Notes: generated from the sequence alone by a model not told the origin. Positions 38,290 through 47,727 are shown, counted from the stretch's first letter. The stretch: 64,000 nt of DNA from Oceanospirillaceae bacterium (GCA_013215505.1 JABSQZ010000001.1:476033-540032); one strand, 5' to 3'. Numbers and translations: made by a program.

Positions 38290-39174
38290 TTATCGACTTG
38301 TTGATATCAATTGTAAAGATAGCAGCGCTTGGCGAATTGCTGTTTTGCTCTGTTGCGAAACTGCGACAATTGGCAGGCGTACACTTGCATCACACAACCC
38401 CAGCAGCGATGCTGCATATTTCACTCCCGCCGGGCTAGGCTCCAAAAATAACGCCTGATGCAACGCCAACAACTGTTGTTGAAGCTTTTGTGCCAGCAGG
38501 TATTCCCCATTACGACAAGCCAGTTGCAGTTGGGCACAATGCCTTGGAGCAACATTAGCGGTGACTGAAATACAACCTGTTCCGCCCATGGCATTGTAGC
38601 CAACCGCAGTCATATCCTCACCACTGAAATAGCTAAATTTCCGCTCTATTAATTGCTGCTCAAAAGAGACTCGCGCCAGATCAGCTGTTGCATCTTTAAC
38701 CCCAACAACCCTTTCTAATAGCGCTAAACGCTGCATAGTTTGCGGTAACACATCGACGATCGCCCGCGCGGGAATGTTGTAAATAATCATTGGAATTTCA
38801 ATGTTGTCGTGGATATATTTGAAATGTTGATACAGTCCCTCTTGATTCGGTCTGTTGTAGTACCCGGCCACACAGAGAACAGCATCGGCACCGGCCCACT
38901 GCGCATGTTGAGCGTACTCCAGTGCCTCTGCGGGATTATTCGACCCCGCACCGGCGATAACAGGTAATCGCCCGGCACATTGCTCTACGACAATATCTAC
39001 CACTTTTTTATGCTCTGTACTGCTCAAAGTACTAGCTTCTCCTGTGGTTCCGACCGGAACAAGCCCCTGGGTGCCACTGTCGATATGAAAATCGACTAGC
39101 TTGCGCAGCGCCGCTTCATCAAGTTCCCCTTGTTGAAATGGCGTTATTAACGCGACAAAAGATCCGTAAAACAT
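38290..39174 (-). CDS. dapA: 4-hydroxy-tetrahydrodipicolinate synthase
   Basis: A 294-residue TIM-barrel aldolase condensing pyruvate with aspartate semialdehyde, the first step of the lysine/diaminopimelate branch. The start reads FYGSFVALITPFQQGELDE. GTTGEASTL binds pyruvate, MIIYNIPAR carries the catalytic Tyr and substrate Arg, and the Schiff-base Lys is in VVGVKDAT. The usual partner bamC is not downstream. A terminator hairpin lies about 25 bases before the start codon, which implies regulated read-through. Confidence 0.93.
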   Translation of the reverse strand: MFYGSFVALITPFQQGELDEAALRKLVDFHIDSGTQGLVPVGTTGEASTLSSTEHKKVVDIVVEQCAGRLPVIAGAGSNNPAEALEYAQHAQWAGADAVLCVAGYYNRPNQEGLYQHFKYIHDNIEIPMIIYNIPARAIVDVLPQTMQRLALLERVVGVKDATADLARVSFEQQLIERKFSYFSGEDMTAVGYNAMGGTGCISVTANVAPRHCAQLQLACRNGEYLLAQKLQQQLLALHQALFLEPSPAGVKYAASLLGLCDASVRLPIVAVSQQSKTAIRQALLSLQLISTSR

Positions 39175-39198
39175 TGTTTTATCCTCAGATTTTCAGGC

Positions 39199-39233
39199 AA
39201 AAAAAAGCCCGGTAGCATTGCTGCGACCGGGCT
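39199..39233 (-). promoter_or_regulatory. Terminator-type hairpin in the dapA leader (probable attenuator)
   Basis: On the minus strand AGCCCGGT and ACCGGGCT form a perfect 8-bp stem around a 12-nt loop, directly followed by a run of seven or more Ts. It lies about 25 bases upstream of dapA, too close for a separate promoter. Either dapA transcripts read through it under control, or it ends amtB transcription. Part of its loop can pair with leader bases 39265-39276, giving a possible alternative fold. Confidence 0.65.
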
Positions 39234-39251
39234 AGGTGTTATGTTATTTAG

Positions 39252-39335
39252 CTATAAACACAGACCAGCAAATGCCGCAGAGAAAGCCTCCGGTTTTTTA
39301 CTTGATGGTTTCAACTGATAGCTTTGGCTGTGCAT
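39252..39335 (-). CDS. Possible leader peptide upstream of dapA
   Basis: A 27-codon frame starting ATG at 39335 reads MHSQSYQLKPSSKKPEAF and stops at 39252, 19 bases before the terminator hairpin. It contains three Lys codons, two adjacent. A promoter-like TTGATT/TATAAG pair (39379-39351, 17-nt spacing) would start RNA only about 9 bases before the ATG, leaving little room for a ribosome binding site. The assignment is therefore speculative. Confidence 0.3.
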   Translation of the reverse strand: MHSQSYQLKPSSKKPEAFSAAFAGLCL

Positions 39336-39483
39336 TAACTATTTTCTCTGCTTATATAAACTGACTTTAATCTAATCAACTTGCCGAAGCTTTGCAACAC
39401 CAGTGTAAATTAATCTTCGTTGCTTTTCACAGCTCAGGATGCGAATTTCAACATTATGCATGTCTTATCTCGACGGCTAATGG

Positions 39484-40692
39484 CTATTCTCTGGAGCTTG
39501 CCTCAATTTTATGGATACTCAAATCCGCCCCTTTAAACTCTTCTTCTTCGGTCAATCTAAGCCCTACTGCTAACTTAACCAACCCGTAGATAGCCAAGCC
39601 ACCGACGAAGGCGCAGAGCGCACCCAGCACACTACCGACTAACTGCGATGCAAAGCTAACACCACCCATGCCGCCGAAAGACTCTAAACCAAATATGCCC
39701 GCGGCAATGCCACCCCATACACCGCAGACTCCATGCAGCGGCCAAACTCCTAAAACATCGTCAATTTTCCACTTTTTTTGCTGCACTATAAACAACCAGA
39801 CAAACAGTGCTCCGGCTATAGCGCCCGTTACCAGAGCACCTAAAGGGTGCATAACATCAGATCCCGCACACACAGCTACCAGCCCTGCCAGTGGGCCATT
39901 GTGAATAAAACCCGGATCGTTTCTGCCGACAATTAACGCAGCGACGATACCGCCGACCATCGCCATTAGTGTATTCATCGCCACTAAACCAGAAATCCCA
40001 TCGATGGTTTGTGCCGACATCACATTAAAACCAAACCAGCCTATAGACAGCAACCATGCCCCTAGTGCCAGGAAGGGAATATTGGATGGCGGAAAGGCAA
40101 CTAAGCGGCCATTGCGGTAGCGCCCTTTGCGATTACCTAGTAGCAACACTGCTGCAAGAGCTATCCAGCCACCGACTCCATGCACAACCACCGAGCCGGC
40201 AAAATCGTGAAAGGGTGCTGAAAAAGTTGTTTCAAACCAATCTTGTACTCCCCAGTTCCCGTTCCAGACTATACCTTCAATCACCGGGTAGAGTATGGCA
40301 ACGCAGCCTGAAGCCGCCATAAGAGCAGGCCAGAATTTTGCCCGCTCGGCAATTCCTCCGGAGATAATAGCCGGTATTGCAGCGGCAAAAGTCATCAGGA
40401 AAAAGAATTTAACTAAGCTGTATCCACTGGCTTGTGAAAGCGTTTTTGCATCCAGGAAAAAATTGATATCGTAGGCGATCCAATAACCAATAAAGAAATA
40501 AACCAGAGCAGAGAAAGCGAAGTCGGTGATGATCTTTACTAGTGCATTGACCTGGTTTTTGTATCTAACTGTGCCAACTTCTAAAAAAGCAAAGCCCGCA
40601 TGCATGGCGAACACCATAATGGCACCAAAAAGCACAAAAAATGTATTGGTACTTTGCACCAAATGGTTAACTGCTACTGTCAAATTTTCCAC
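39484..40692 (-). CDS. amtB: Ammonium transporter, Amt family
   Basis: A 402-residue inner membrane protein with about 11 transmembrane helices. The start has VLFGAIMVFAMHAGFAFLEV. The pore histidines lie in GSVVVHGVGGWIAL and VWPLHGVCGVWGG, and CAGSDVMHPLGAL is a family signature. There is no signal peptide. GlnK usually precedes amtB but is absent here: upstream is a 283-base gap and the divergent saccharopine dehydrogenase gene. A PII-like regulator must therefore be elsewhere, if used. Confidence 0.95.
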   Translation of the reverse strand: MENLTVAVNHLVQSTNTFFVLFGAIMVFAMHAGFAFLEVGTVRYKNQVNALVKIITDFAFSALVYFFIGYWIAYDINFFLDAKTLSQASGYSLVKFFFLMTFAAAIPAIISGGIAERAKFWPALMAASGCVAILYPVIEGIVWNGNWGVQDWFETTFSAPFHDFAGSVVVHGVGGWIALAAVLLLGNRKGRYRNGRLVAFPPSNIPFLALGAWLLSIGWFGFNVMSAQTIDGISGLVAMNTLMAMVGGIVAALIVGRNDPGFIHNGPLAGLVAVCAGSDVMHPLGALVTGAIAGALFVWLFIVQQKKWKIDDVLGVWPLHGVCGVWGGIAAGIFGLESFGGMGGVSFASQLVGSVLGALCAFVGGLAIYGLVKLAVGLRLTEEEEFKGADLSIHKIEASSRE

Positions 40693-40975
40693 GTAAAGCT
40701 TCCTGATTTCGCACCAAATAAGTGCCTATTAATAGCAATGACCTAAAAGGGTGCAATATTTGGCATAATTTAGTGCATTGGTTATCTATTTATTGTTTCT
40801 TGCCTGAAACAGCAGTAAACATGCCAACAACAGAAAAAAACACTTTTAAAGTTGCAAATTAGAGACTTTTTTTTCGACTTTTAGTAATCGACATTAAATT
40901 TTAATAACCTCCATAGACAGCGGACGGCACTGTAGCTATGCTGCGCTAAAAACAGCAACCACAACAGGATCGAAA

Positions 40976-42052
40976 ATGACAGTTCACCTCTGGTTACGTG
41001 CAGAAACCAAACCTCTGGAAGAGCGCACAGCGCTACCCCCTGAGCACGCCAAACAATTGCTAGCAGCGGGCTTTAAAATCACCGTAGAACAGTGCCCACA
41101 GAGAATTTTCAGTATCGACAACTATGCGCAGATCGGTTGCGAAATTGCTCCGGCGCACAGTTGGCAGGAAAGCGCGCCAAACGAGGCTATCATTTTAGGC
41201 CTGAAAGAATTTAGCGCTGACGTTACTTTTCCCCTGAGCCATCGTCATATTCAATTCGCCCACGCCTATAAAGAGCAGAGGGGCTGGCAGGAGGTGCTGG
41301 GAAGGTTTAAGCGCGGCAATGGCACATTGTATGACATTGAATTTTTGGTCGACCCTGAGGGCCGAAGAGTCGCCGCATTTGGTTATTGGGCTGGATACAG
41401 CGGTTGTGCGGTTTCAGTACTGAGCTGGATTGCCAAACAAAACGGCACTGATTTAGGTCCATTGAGCTCTTATCCCGATAGAGAAACCTTATTGGATGAA
41501 ATACGCCATCAGCTTGCACAACTGTCACAGAAGCCTAAAATTATCATCATTGGTGCCAGGGGCCGCTGTGGTACTGGGGCGCTAGATCTAGCCACGGCTC
41601 TAGGTATTGAAGTCAGCCCTTGGGATGCCGCTGAAACTGCTAGCGGCGGACCTTTCCAGGAAATATTAGAGCACGATATATTTGTTAACTGTGTCTTTAT
41701 TCAACAGATCATCCCCCCTTTCATTACCCGGGAAATGCTGGCGAGAAAAACCGGAAAGTTACAAGTTATATGCGATGTCAGCTGCGACCCATTTGGCGAG
41801 TATAATCCGCTGCCTATCTATTCTCAGTGTACTGGTTTTAATCAGCCTACGGTGCTACTGGAGAACAGCGCCGATGTCAGCTTAGTCGCCATCGATCATT
41901 TGCCCTCACTGCTGCCAAAAGAGAGCAGCGAAGACTTTTGCACCCAGTTGATGTCGACCCTGATGACATTAACCGACATAGAAAGCGGCGTTTGGGGTCG
42001 GGCTAAAGATACATTTCTACAGAAATCTGCAGCCTTAGATCAACAGCAATAA
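40976..42052 (+). CDS. Saccharopine dehydrogenase (NAD+, L-lysine-forming), Lys1 type
   Basis: A 358-residue enzyme resembling fungal Lys1, which interconverts saccharopine with lysine plus 2-oxoglutarate. The start VHLWLRAETKPLEERTALPP is typical of the alanine dehydrogenase/Lys1 N-domain. FGYWAGYSGCAVSVLSW, the Rossmann segment KIIIIGARGRCGTGALDLA and DVSCDPFGEYNPLPIY are Lys1 signatures. It is far smaller than bifunctional LKR/SDH. In a bacterium that has dapA it probably serves lysine breakdown or interconversion. Divergent from amtB; single gene followed by a hairpin. Confidence 0.9.
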   Translation: MTVHLWLRAETKPLEERTALPPEHAKQLLAAGFKITVEQCPQRIFSIDNYAQIGCEIAPAHSWQESAPNEAIILGLKEFSADVTFPLSHRHIQFAHAYKEQRGWQEVLGRFKRGNGTLYDIEFLVDPEGRRVAAFGYWAGYSGCAVSVLSWIAKQNGTDLGPLSSYPDRETLLDEIRHQLAQLSQKPKIIIIGARGRCGTGALDLATALGIEVSPWDAAETASGGPFQEILEHDIFVNCVFIQQIIPPFITREMLARKTGKLQVICDVSCDPFGEYNPLPIYSQCTGFNQPTVLLENSADVSLVAIDHLPSLLPKESSEDFCTQLMSTLMTLTDIESGVWGRAKDTFLQKSAALDQQQ

Positions 42053-42081
42053 ACACGTATTTATAACAGGTTAATCTTTCT

Positions 42082-42103
42082 GCACGGTTTTTCTAAACCG
42101 TGC
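42082..42103 (+). terminator. Terminator after the saccharopine dehydrogenase gene
   Basis: GCACGGTTT (42082-42090) and AAACCGTGC (42095-42103) form a perfect 9-bp stem with a TTCT loop, 30 bases after the stop codon. No long T run follows. Confidence 0.6.
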
Positions 42104-42322
42104 CTAAATCCTCGCTAATTAAAGTACTGCAGCATGGGTTTTTAGGAATTTCACCTATGCTTTTTAAACGCTTTTAGCCCTATATTCTATTAGCTGTACA
42201 ATCTGGAATTGCAAAAAATCTTCATTGTTCTGATCATTTCCATTGCTTTCCAAAGTAGATCCAATTCATTGAGAGTTACTTGCTATTGCTGCATTTTAAC
42301 TGACAAAACAAGGAATGTTTTT

Positions 42323-42574
42323 ATGAATCAGTGCTGCCGGCTATGCCAACAACTTTACAAGGCTAGCCCTCCACACAGTGACTTACTGTTACTTAGCGAA
42401 GTAACGGGGAGCAAAATTTACAAATGCCAAAGCTGCAATACTTATATGCACTTTGTACTCAATGTCTGGGAAGTGTTTATGGCCAGCTCACCTCGATACC
42501 GCCAACCAGCAGTGACCCCTAGCATAAAACTAAATGGTGTTCCGCCAGCTACCGCTCAGCGCCTGACCGGCTAA
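42323..42574 (+). CDS. Small protein with two Cys pairs, probably zinc-binding
   Basis: From ATG at 42323 an 83-residue protein: QCCRLCQQLY near the start and YKCQSCNTYMHF about 30 residues later give two CxxC pairs spaced like a zinc ribbon. The C-terminal third is Pro-rich and unstructured. AAGGA eight bases before this ATG supports the start; the same frame is open further upstream but without a good ribosome binding site. Function unknown. Confidence 0.65.
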   Translation: MNQCCRLCQQLYKASPPHSDLLLLSEVTGSKIYKCQSCNTYMHFVLNVWEVFMASSPRYRQPAVTPSIKLNGVPPATAQRLTG

Positions 42575-42691
42575 TAGTGCTGCTGGTTATGTAAATTCGC
42601 CCGGACAAAATCGGCCGTATCGGCACCTAAGCACAGCCCTGAGATAGCTCAAAGAGGCATGTCAGGCACTGCACTATTATGTATAGCTGTT

Positions 42692-44002
42692 TTAGACTTG
42701 TGGCTGCTGCAGAAAACATTTAAATATTTCGATGGTATTTAGCACATCAGCACAACCTGCCAGCTCTCTGATTGAGTGCATAGCAAACTGTGGTACACCA
42801 ATATCCAAAGTCTTCACGCCTAATTCAGCGGCTGTGATAGGCCCTATAGTGCTTCCACAACCCATGTCCGCTCTGATCACAAAAGCTTGTACCGGCGTCT
42901 CTACCGCTGCCGCAAATTGTCTGAACATTGCGCTGGTAATATCATTAGTGGCGTAGCGTTGATTAGCGTTGACTTTAATCACTGGACCAGCATTTAGGAT
43001 CGGCCCATGCTTGGCATCGTGTTTGTCTGAAAAATTAGGATGCACCCCATGAGCATTATCTGCTGAAATCAACATGGAGTTGGCGATCATCCTGTTTTTT
43101 TGCTCTGCACTGCCGGTCATTCTACTCAGTACTTGCTCCAACATAGGCCCCTGTGCACCCACTGCAGACATACTACCTACTTCTTCGTGGTCATTGCACA
43201 CAAGTAGCATACCCTCTGTAGAGCCCGCTGTTAAAAGCGCCTGTAGCCCCATAAAACAGCTGAGCAAATTATCCAGACGCGCAGAGGCAAAAAACTCGTC
43301 GTTGAGGCCGACTGTAGCTGCCCCCTGCACATCGTAAAAACTAAGATCAAAATCCAGTACTCGCTCTACTTCCACTCCCTGTTCTAACAGATGCTGTTTG
43401 AGTAGCGCTCTAAAATCAAATTTTTCCTGTTTATCCCCTGCTTGCTTCTGCCCGAGAATAGGTGTGACCATGGTTTGCGGATTGATCTTAAAACCATTGT
43501 TGGCCTCACGGTTTAAATGGATAGCTAAACTGGGTACTATCGCCAGAGCTTTTTCAAAATTAATCAGCGATGAGGCCACCTGGCCATGCAGATCACTAAA
43601 TGTAACCCTTCCCGCCAGAGACAAATCTCTATCAAACCATGGATTTAACAATACACCGCCGTAGATTTGTACCCCTAATTGTAAATAGCCATCTTTTTCG
43701 ATTTCGGGGTTAGGTTCCACTTTAAGACAAGGTGAATCAGTGTGTGCACCTAACATTCGCATGCCGCTGTCTACAACATCGCGCTGGCTGGGCATCTGCC
43801 AGGCAACAATACTCGAGCCATTACGGGTAGTGTAATACTTGCCCCCCGCAACCAATTTCCAGCTGTGCTTTTCATCCAGCCCAGTAAAGCCGGATGCTTC
43901 AAGTTCAGTAACCATTTGCCGAACAGCGTGATAGGGAGTCACAGCGGCTTTTATAAAAGAAATTAACTGATTAATTGTCTGTGTTTTATTCACGCTCATC
44001 AC
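42692..44002 (-). CDS. apeB: M18 family aminopeptidase
   Basis: A 436-residue cytosolic zinc aminopeptidase of the aspartyl/ApeB type, forming dodecamers in known members. Metal and catalytic motifs: GAHTDSPCLKVEPNPE, NDHEEVGSMSAVGAQG, HPNFSDKHDAKHGPILNAGP and ADMGCGSTIGPI. The start could be Met1 or Met2. It overlaps the 3' end of the upstream FKBP gene by 17 bases, so the two are translationally coupled. Confidence 0.93.
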   Translation of the reverse strand: MMSVNKTQTINQLISFIKAAVTPYHAVRQMVTELEASGFTGLDEKHSWKLVAGGKYYTTRNGSSIVAWQMPSQRDVVDSGMRMLGAHTDSPCLKVEPNPEIEKDGYLQLGVQIYGGVLLNPWFDRDLSLAGRVTFSDLHGQVASSLINFEKALAIVPSLAIHLNREANNGFKINPQTMVTPILGQKQAGDKQEKFDFRALLKQHLLEQGVEVERVLDFDLSFYDVQGAATVGLNDEFFASARLDNLLSCFMGLQALLTAGSTEGMLLVCNDHEEVGSMSAVGAQGPMLEQVLSRMTGSAEQKNRMIANSMLISADNAHGVHPNFSDKHDAKHGPILNAGPVIKVNANQRYATNDITSAMFRQFAAAVETPVQAFVIRADMGCGSTIGPITAAELGVKTLDIGVPQFAMHSIRELAGCADVLNTIEIFKCFLQQPQV

Positions 44003-44519
44003 CTATTATTGCCAATAATTTTATCTCGAATATTAATGCCGAATTCGCCGCTATTTGTGCGGACGGGCTCCGCGATCCATAGGCGAGTTTTGCCGGTAGA
44101 AAGATTTGCCACACATCTCCGACACGCATGTTCAATAGCGCTTGACGCCAGCCGGGGATCACAGATTTAAGGGGAAAGACTGAAGATTTCCCCCTTGCCG
44201 CTGAGCTGTCAAAGATCTGACCCGCTACCAGACGCCCCTCATACTGAACCTCGACAGAATCTTCAATACCGGGCATGACCCCGCTACCCGATTCCAGGAT
44301 CTGGTATTGCAACCCTGAAGCCATAGTAACGACATCCTCGCGCTGCTTATTTTTCTGCAGAAAAGCAACCCCTAGTTTGGCGTTGTCATCGTTTAGCGCT
44401 TTATCGATCAGTGATGCCCGAAAAGCTGCTTCCTCACTATTTTCAGAGCAGCCGGGCAGAAAAGTGAGCAGCAACAACAGCGGAATTATTTTTAAGTTAA
44501 CACGGGAAAAACAGTACAT
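43986..44519 (-). CDS. FKBP-type peptidyl-prolyl isomerase, lipoprotein
   Basis: From Met at 44519 the 177-residue product begins with a lipoprotein signal (IIPLLLLLTFLPGC), followed by a short Fkp-N-like region and an FKBP domain (QYILESGSGVMPGIEDSVEV, DSSAARGKSSVFPL, VIPGWRQALLNMRVGDVWQI, AYGSRSPSAQIAAN). Gly-Trp in the active-site loop is conserved. The frame is open to 44609, but that start would bury the signal. It is probably an envelope folding helper. Overlaps apeB. Confidence 0.88.
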   Translation of the reverse strand: MYCFSRVNLKIIPLLLLLTFLPGCSENSEEAAFRASLIDKALNDDNAKLGVAFLQKNKQREDVVTMASGLQYQILESGSGVMPGIEDSVEVQYEGRLVAGQIFDSSAARGKSSVFPLKSVIPGWRQALLNMRVGDVWQIFLPAKLAYGSRSPSAQIAANSALIFEIKLLAIIGDERE

Positions 44520-44879
44520 TATTTTGCTCGACGCCAATACTGACAATGAGAACTCCTGAAAGCTGAATTTTAGACAGTGATTAAGAATAAAACTGCACAT
44601 TATCCGCAAGTGGCCAATAATTGCTATGCTTTAGTCACGATAAAGCTAATATACATCCGTCATCTCAGATCTGCTGACTTGCAGGAAATCGATTCTTGGC
44701 AATTCAATCGCTATGCATAAGCGATTGTCAGATATAAATTTAGTTAAGATTTTACAATATTCTAAGGTATCGCTACACTGAATTCAGCGATGTGTGGAAC
44801 TAACAAATAATTACTCTCTCTAAGCAGGTACAATTTCGCGCATCACCCCTAGAGATAAATTAACTCAGAAGATCTATTT
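44520..44879. other. Intergenic region with a short dyad
   Basis: About 360 bases between the divergent FKBP and prc genes. CAATCGCT (44705-44712) and AGCGATTG (44720-44727) form a perfect 8-bp dyad around ATGCATA. It could be a protein-binding site for either promoter. No gene is supported here. Confidence 0.45.
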
Positions 44880-46940
44880 ATGATTAAATGTTTAAGACTT
44901 GCAATTACCCCTCTGCTATTACTTCCTATTATTAGTCTGGCGCAAACTGATCTGAGTGTGGCAACTTTATCCGCCGACAAAATTCACTCATCCACTATTG
45001 GTGAAATAGTTAGGTCTTTAAGCCGCAGACACTATAATAAAGTCAACATTAACGACGCCTTGTCCAGTAATTTGTTAGACAGTTACATTAGCTCCCTGGA
45101 CCCCTCTCGCAGTTATTTCTACCAGTCGGATATCGACGAATTTGAGACGCTGCGCTACCGCCTGGACGATGAAATAAACAATCGGCAAGTGACCAGCGGC
45201 TATACTATCTATAATCGCCTACAACAGCGTGTGATAGAGAGGGTCGGATACGCGATTGATAGATTAGAGGGCGCCAAAAAGTTTGATTTCACCCTAAACG
45301 AATCTTTTGAAACTGACCGGGAGAAATCTCCCTGGATAACATCTGCAGCACAAATGGATGACCTTTGGCGCAAGCGGTTAAAAAGTTCAGTGCTGAACCT
45401 GACTTTGGATAATGAAACTAACAAAGAGGCTAAAGCTAAACTGATTAAGCGCTACAACAATCAGATCAAGCGCATTCAACAAACTAACAGTGAAGACGTA
45501 TTTCAGATTTACGTCAACAACTTAACTCGATTATACGATCCGCATACTGCCTACTTTTCTCCGAGAAGTTCTGAGAACTTTAAGATCAACATGAGCTTAT
45601 CACTGCAGGGAATTGGCGCGGTACTACAAACGGAAGACGAGTTCACGAAAATAGTCAGACTAATTCCCTCTGGTCCCGCCGACAAAACCGGAAAACTGCA
45701 AGCCAATGATAAAATTGTCGGAGTCGCTCAAGGCACAAACGGAGAAATGATTGATATCATCGGCTGGCGTCTCGACGATGTGGTACAGAAAATCCGGGGC
45801 AAAAAAGGAACGGTGGTTCGCCTGGAACTCGTAGGTAGCGACAGCAAATCGCTGGAGCGAAGAATTATTTCTATCACCAGAGACAAAGTCAAACTGGAAG
45901 AGCAAGCGGCACAAAAGAAGATCGTTACCACTAAAGTCGATGGCCGGGAATATAAAATTGGGGTGATTGATATCCCCACTTTTTACATTGATTTCGCCGC
46001 AGCTCAAAGAGGCGATAAAAATTACAAAAGCACCACCAGAGACGTTGCCATATTAATAGAAGAATTAAAACAACAGCGTATCGATGGTTTAATCATAGAT
46101 TTAAGAAATAACGGCGGAGGAGCCCTGCAGGAGGCAAACTCTCTCACAGGCCTATTTTTACGGACTGGAGCCACAGTGCAGATTAAGTTTTCCAATGGCA
46201 AAGTAGCCCCCTATGAAGATAACAATCCCTATAAAGCGTATGACGGCCCACTGGCAGTCATCGTAAATCGCCAAAGTGCATCCGCCTCAGAAATATTCGC
46301 TGGCGCTATTCAAGATCATCGCCGCGGTTTGATTATCGGTGATCAGACTTTCGGCAAGGGCACTGTACAAACGCTAACCCCCCTTAAGCATGGGCAGCTG
46401 AAATTAACTCATGCCAAATTTTATAGAATTTCTGGTGAAAGCACGCAAAACAAAGGTGTAGTGCCTGACATCTCGCTACCGGCACTGTTAGATGCCCAAG
46501 AGTACGGAGAGAGCTCTTTAGAGTATGCCCTTCCCTGGGACCGAGTATCTGCAGTCAGAGGCTTTAGTCAGTTCGACAGATCGGTAATATTTGATCAAGT
46601 ACAACAGCTAAATCTCAGCCGCACCGATCAACTTGGCGACTTCAATTACATGAGAGATAAAATTTCTCACCGTGCTGATCTACGTGACAATACCGTTGTC
46701 TCTTTAAATAGAATTAAATATAAAGACAATTTAGAGGCGGAGAAACAGTGGCAGCTCGATGCGGAAAACAAGCGCAGACAAGCAGCTCAGTTACCTGCGG
46801 TAAAGTCTCTGGCTGAACTGGAAGAAAAATTGGAGAAAGATAAATTAGGCAGACCAATAGCTCCTGAAAGCAAAGCGATACTGAACGAAAGTGTACGTAT
46901 CCTGATCGACTATAAAAAATTACAGCAAACTAAGAGCTAA
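44880..46940 (+). CDS. prc: Carboxy-terminal (tail-specific) protease Prc/Tsp
   Basis: A 686-residue periplasmic protease with a signal peptide (CLRLAITPLLLLPIISLAQT). Residues about 20-200 form the NlpI-binding/lid part, and the PDZ domain follows (GIGAVLQTEDEFTKIVRLIP). The catalytic Ser is in VNRQSASASEIFAGAIQDH and the catalytic Lys in IGDQTFGKGTVQTL. It degrades SsrA-tagged and peptidoglycan-modifying proteins such as MepS. Length agrees with E. coli Prc (682). The hypothetical gene follows 10 bases later. Confidence 0.95.
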   Translation: MIKCLRLAITPLLLLPIISLAQTDLSVATLSADKIHSSTIGEIVRSLSRRHYNKVNINDALSSNLLDSYISSLDPSRSYFYQSDIDEFETLRYRLDDEINNRQVTSGYTIYNRLQQRVIERVGYAIDRLEGAKKFDFTLNESFETDREKSPWITSAAQMDDLWRKRLKSSVLNLTLDNETNKEAKAKLIKRYNNQIKRIQQTNSEDVFQIYVNNLTRLYDPHTAYFSPRSSENFKINMSLSLQGIGAVLQTEDEFTKIVRLIPSGPADKTGKLQANDKIVGVAQGTNGEMIDIIGWRLDDVVQKIRGKKGTVVRLELVGSDSKSLERRIISITRDKVKLEEQAAQKKIVTTKVDGREYKIGVIDIPTFYIDFAAAQRGDKNYKSTTRDVAILIEELKQQRIDGLIIDLRNNGGGALQEANSLTGLFLRTGATVQIKFSNGKVAPYEDNNPYKAYDGPLAVIVNRQSASASEIFAGAIQDHRRGLIIGDQTFGKGTVQTLTPLKHGQLKLTHAKFYRISGESTQNKGVVPDISLPALLDAQEYGESSLEYALPWDRVSAVRGFSQFDRSVIFDQVQQLNLSRTDQLGDFNYMRDKISHRADLRDNTVVSLNRIKYKDNLEAEKQWQLDAENKRRQAAQLPAVKSLAELEEKLEKDKLGRPIAPESKAILNESVRILIDYKKLQQTKS

Positions 46941-46950
46941 CATTCCCGCT

Positions 46951-47727
46951 ATGAGTTCGAAAAAGAAACCGATAATTATTGCCGTTATTTCTGTATTCGT
47001 CATTGCCCTATTGGGCGGTGGCGGCTATTTTGCCTACCTCAAACTACAAACTAAAACCGATGAAAATGCCGAAAAACTCGGCGGTGTCGGAGAGTTGTTG
47101 GTAGGCGACAGGTATAAAGCTGGCAGTAAAGAGGAGGCACTCAAACCTACAATCATGAAGCAGCAGGACTTGGCCCCAACCAAGAAAGTAGTTAAATCCC
47201 TACAGAAAGAAAATATTAAACTCAGCATCGAAATGATTCGCCTCAAAGAGCAAATTAAGAGTTTAAGTGCCGCAGTTGCCGAGCTTGAAGAATATAAATC
47301 GACTAATCAACGTTTTGCCCCGTTGCGCTTAAAAGACGAAATGGCCGAAATAGAGATGCAAGTTAAATCGTTTTTACTGCAATCTGAAGATGCAGAGCGC
47401 TTCACTACGATGCAAATTGAAATTATGGCAGCGGCCAGCTCTTTAGAGTATCGCGCCTATATTATACGCAATCGGTTGATGGTCACTAAAGTTCAGCGGA
47501 AAAAATTAGCGGCTGAGTATCTGCCAGGTTACGCCTTTTGTGTCGGTGACGGCATTGCGCTTGCCGCCAACAACTCTAAAGAATTCAATTTGGTGGCCAG
47601 TAAGTTCCGCGGCATAGAAAACGTGCGCCTGCCCGATAGGCTGCGTAAAGACTTAGACTCAGTGATGACCCCCTGCCAAAATGCCCTGCGCGCCCAGCTG
47701 GATAAAAACTTGAGCGATGCAGGTTAA
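46951..47727 (+). CDS. Hypothetical membrane-anchored coiled-coil protein
   Basis: A 258-residue protein with one N-terminal transmembrane helix (IIIAVISVFVIALLGGGGYF) after a short basic cytoplasmic tail, so most of it is periplasmic. A coiled coil covers about residues 85-120 (VKSLQKENIKLSIEMIRLKE). Two cysteines near the C-terminus (YAFCVGDG and MTPCQNAL) may form a disulfide. I do not recognise the family. It begins 10 bases after prc and is probably co-transcribed, suggesting a function connected with envelope proteolysis. Confidence 0.75.
   Translation: MSSKKKPIIIAVISVFVIALLGGGGYFAYLKLQTKTDENAEKLGGVGELLVGDRYKAGSKEEALKPTIMKQQDLAPTKKVVKSLQKENIKLSIEMIRLKEQIKSLSAAVAELEEYKSTNQRFAPLRLKDEMAEIEMQVKSFLLQSEDAERFTTMQIEIMAAASSLEYRAYIIRNRLMVTKVQRKKLAAEYLPGYAFCVGDGIALAANNSKEFNLVASKFRGIENVRLPDRLRKDLDSVMTPCQNALRAQLDKNLSDAG

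Noticed and set aside
39175..39480. Lysine riboswitch upstream of dapA
   Set aside because: The conserved L-box sequence blocks could not be recognised; only a short leader and a terminator hairpin are visible.
40693..40975. Sigma-54 promoter for amtB
   Set aside because: GG and GC elements with the strict spacing required could not be found in this gap.
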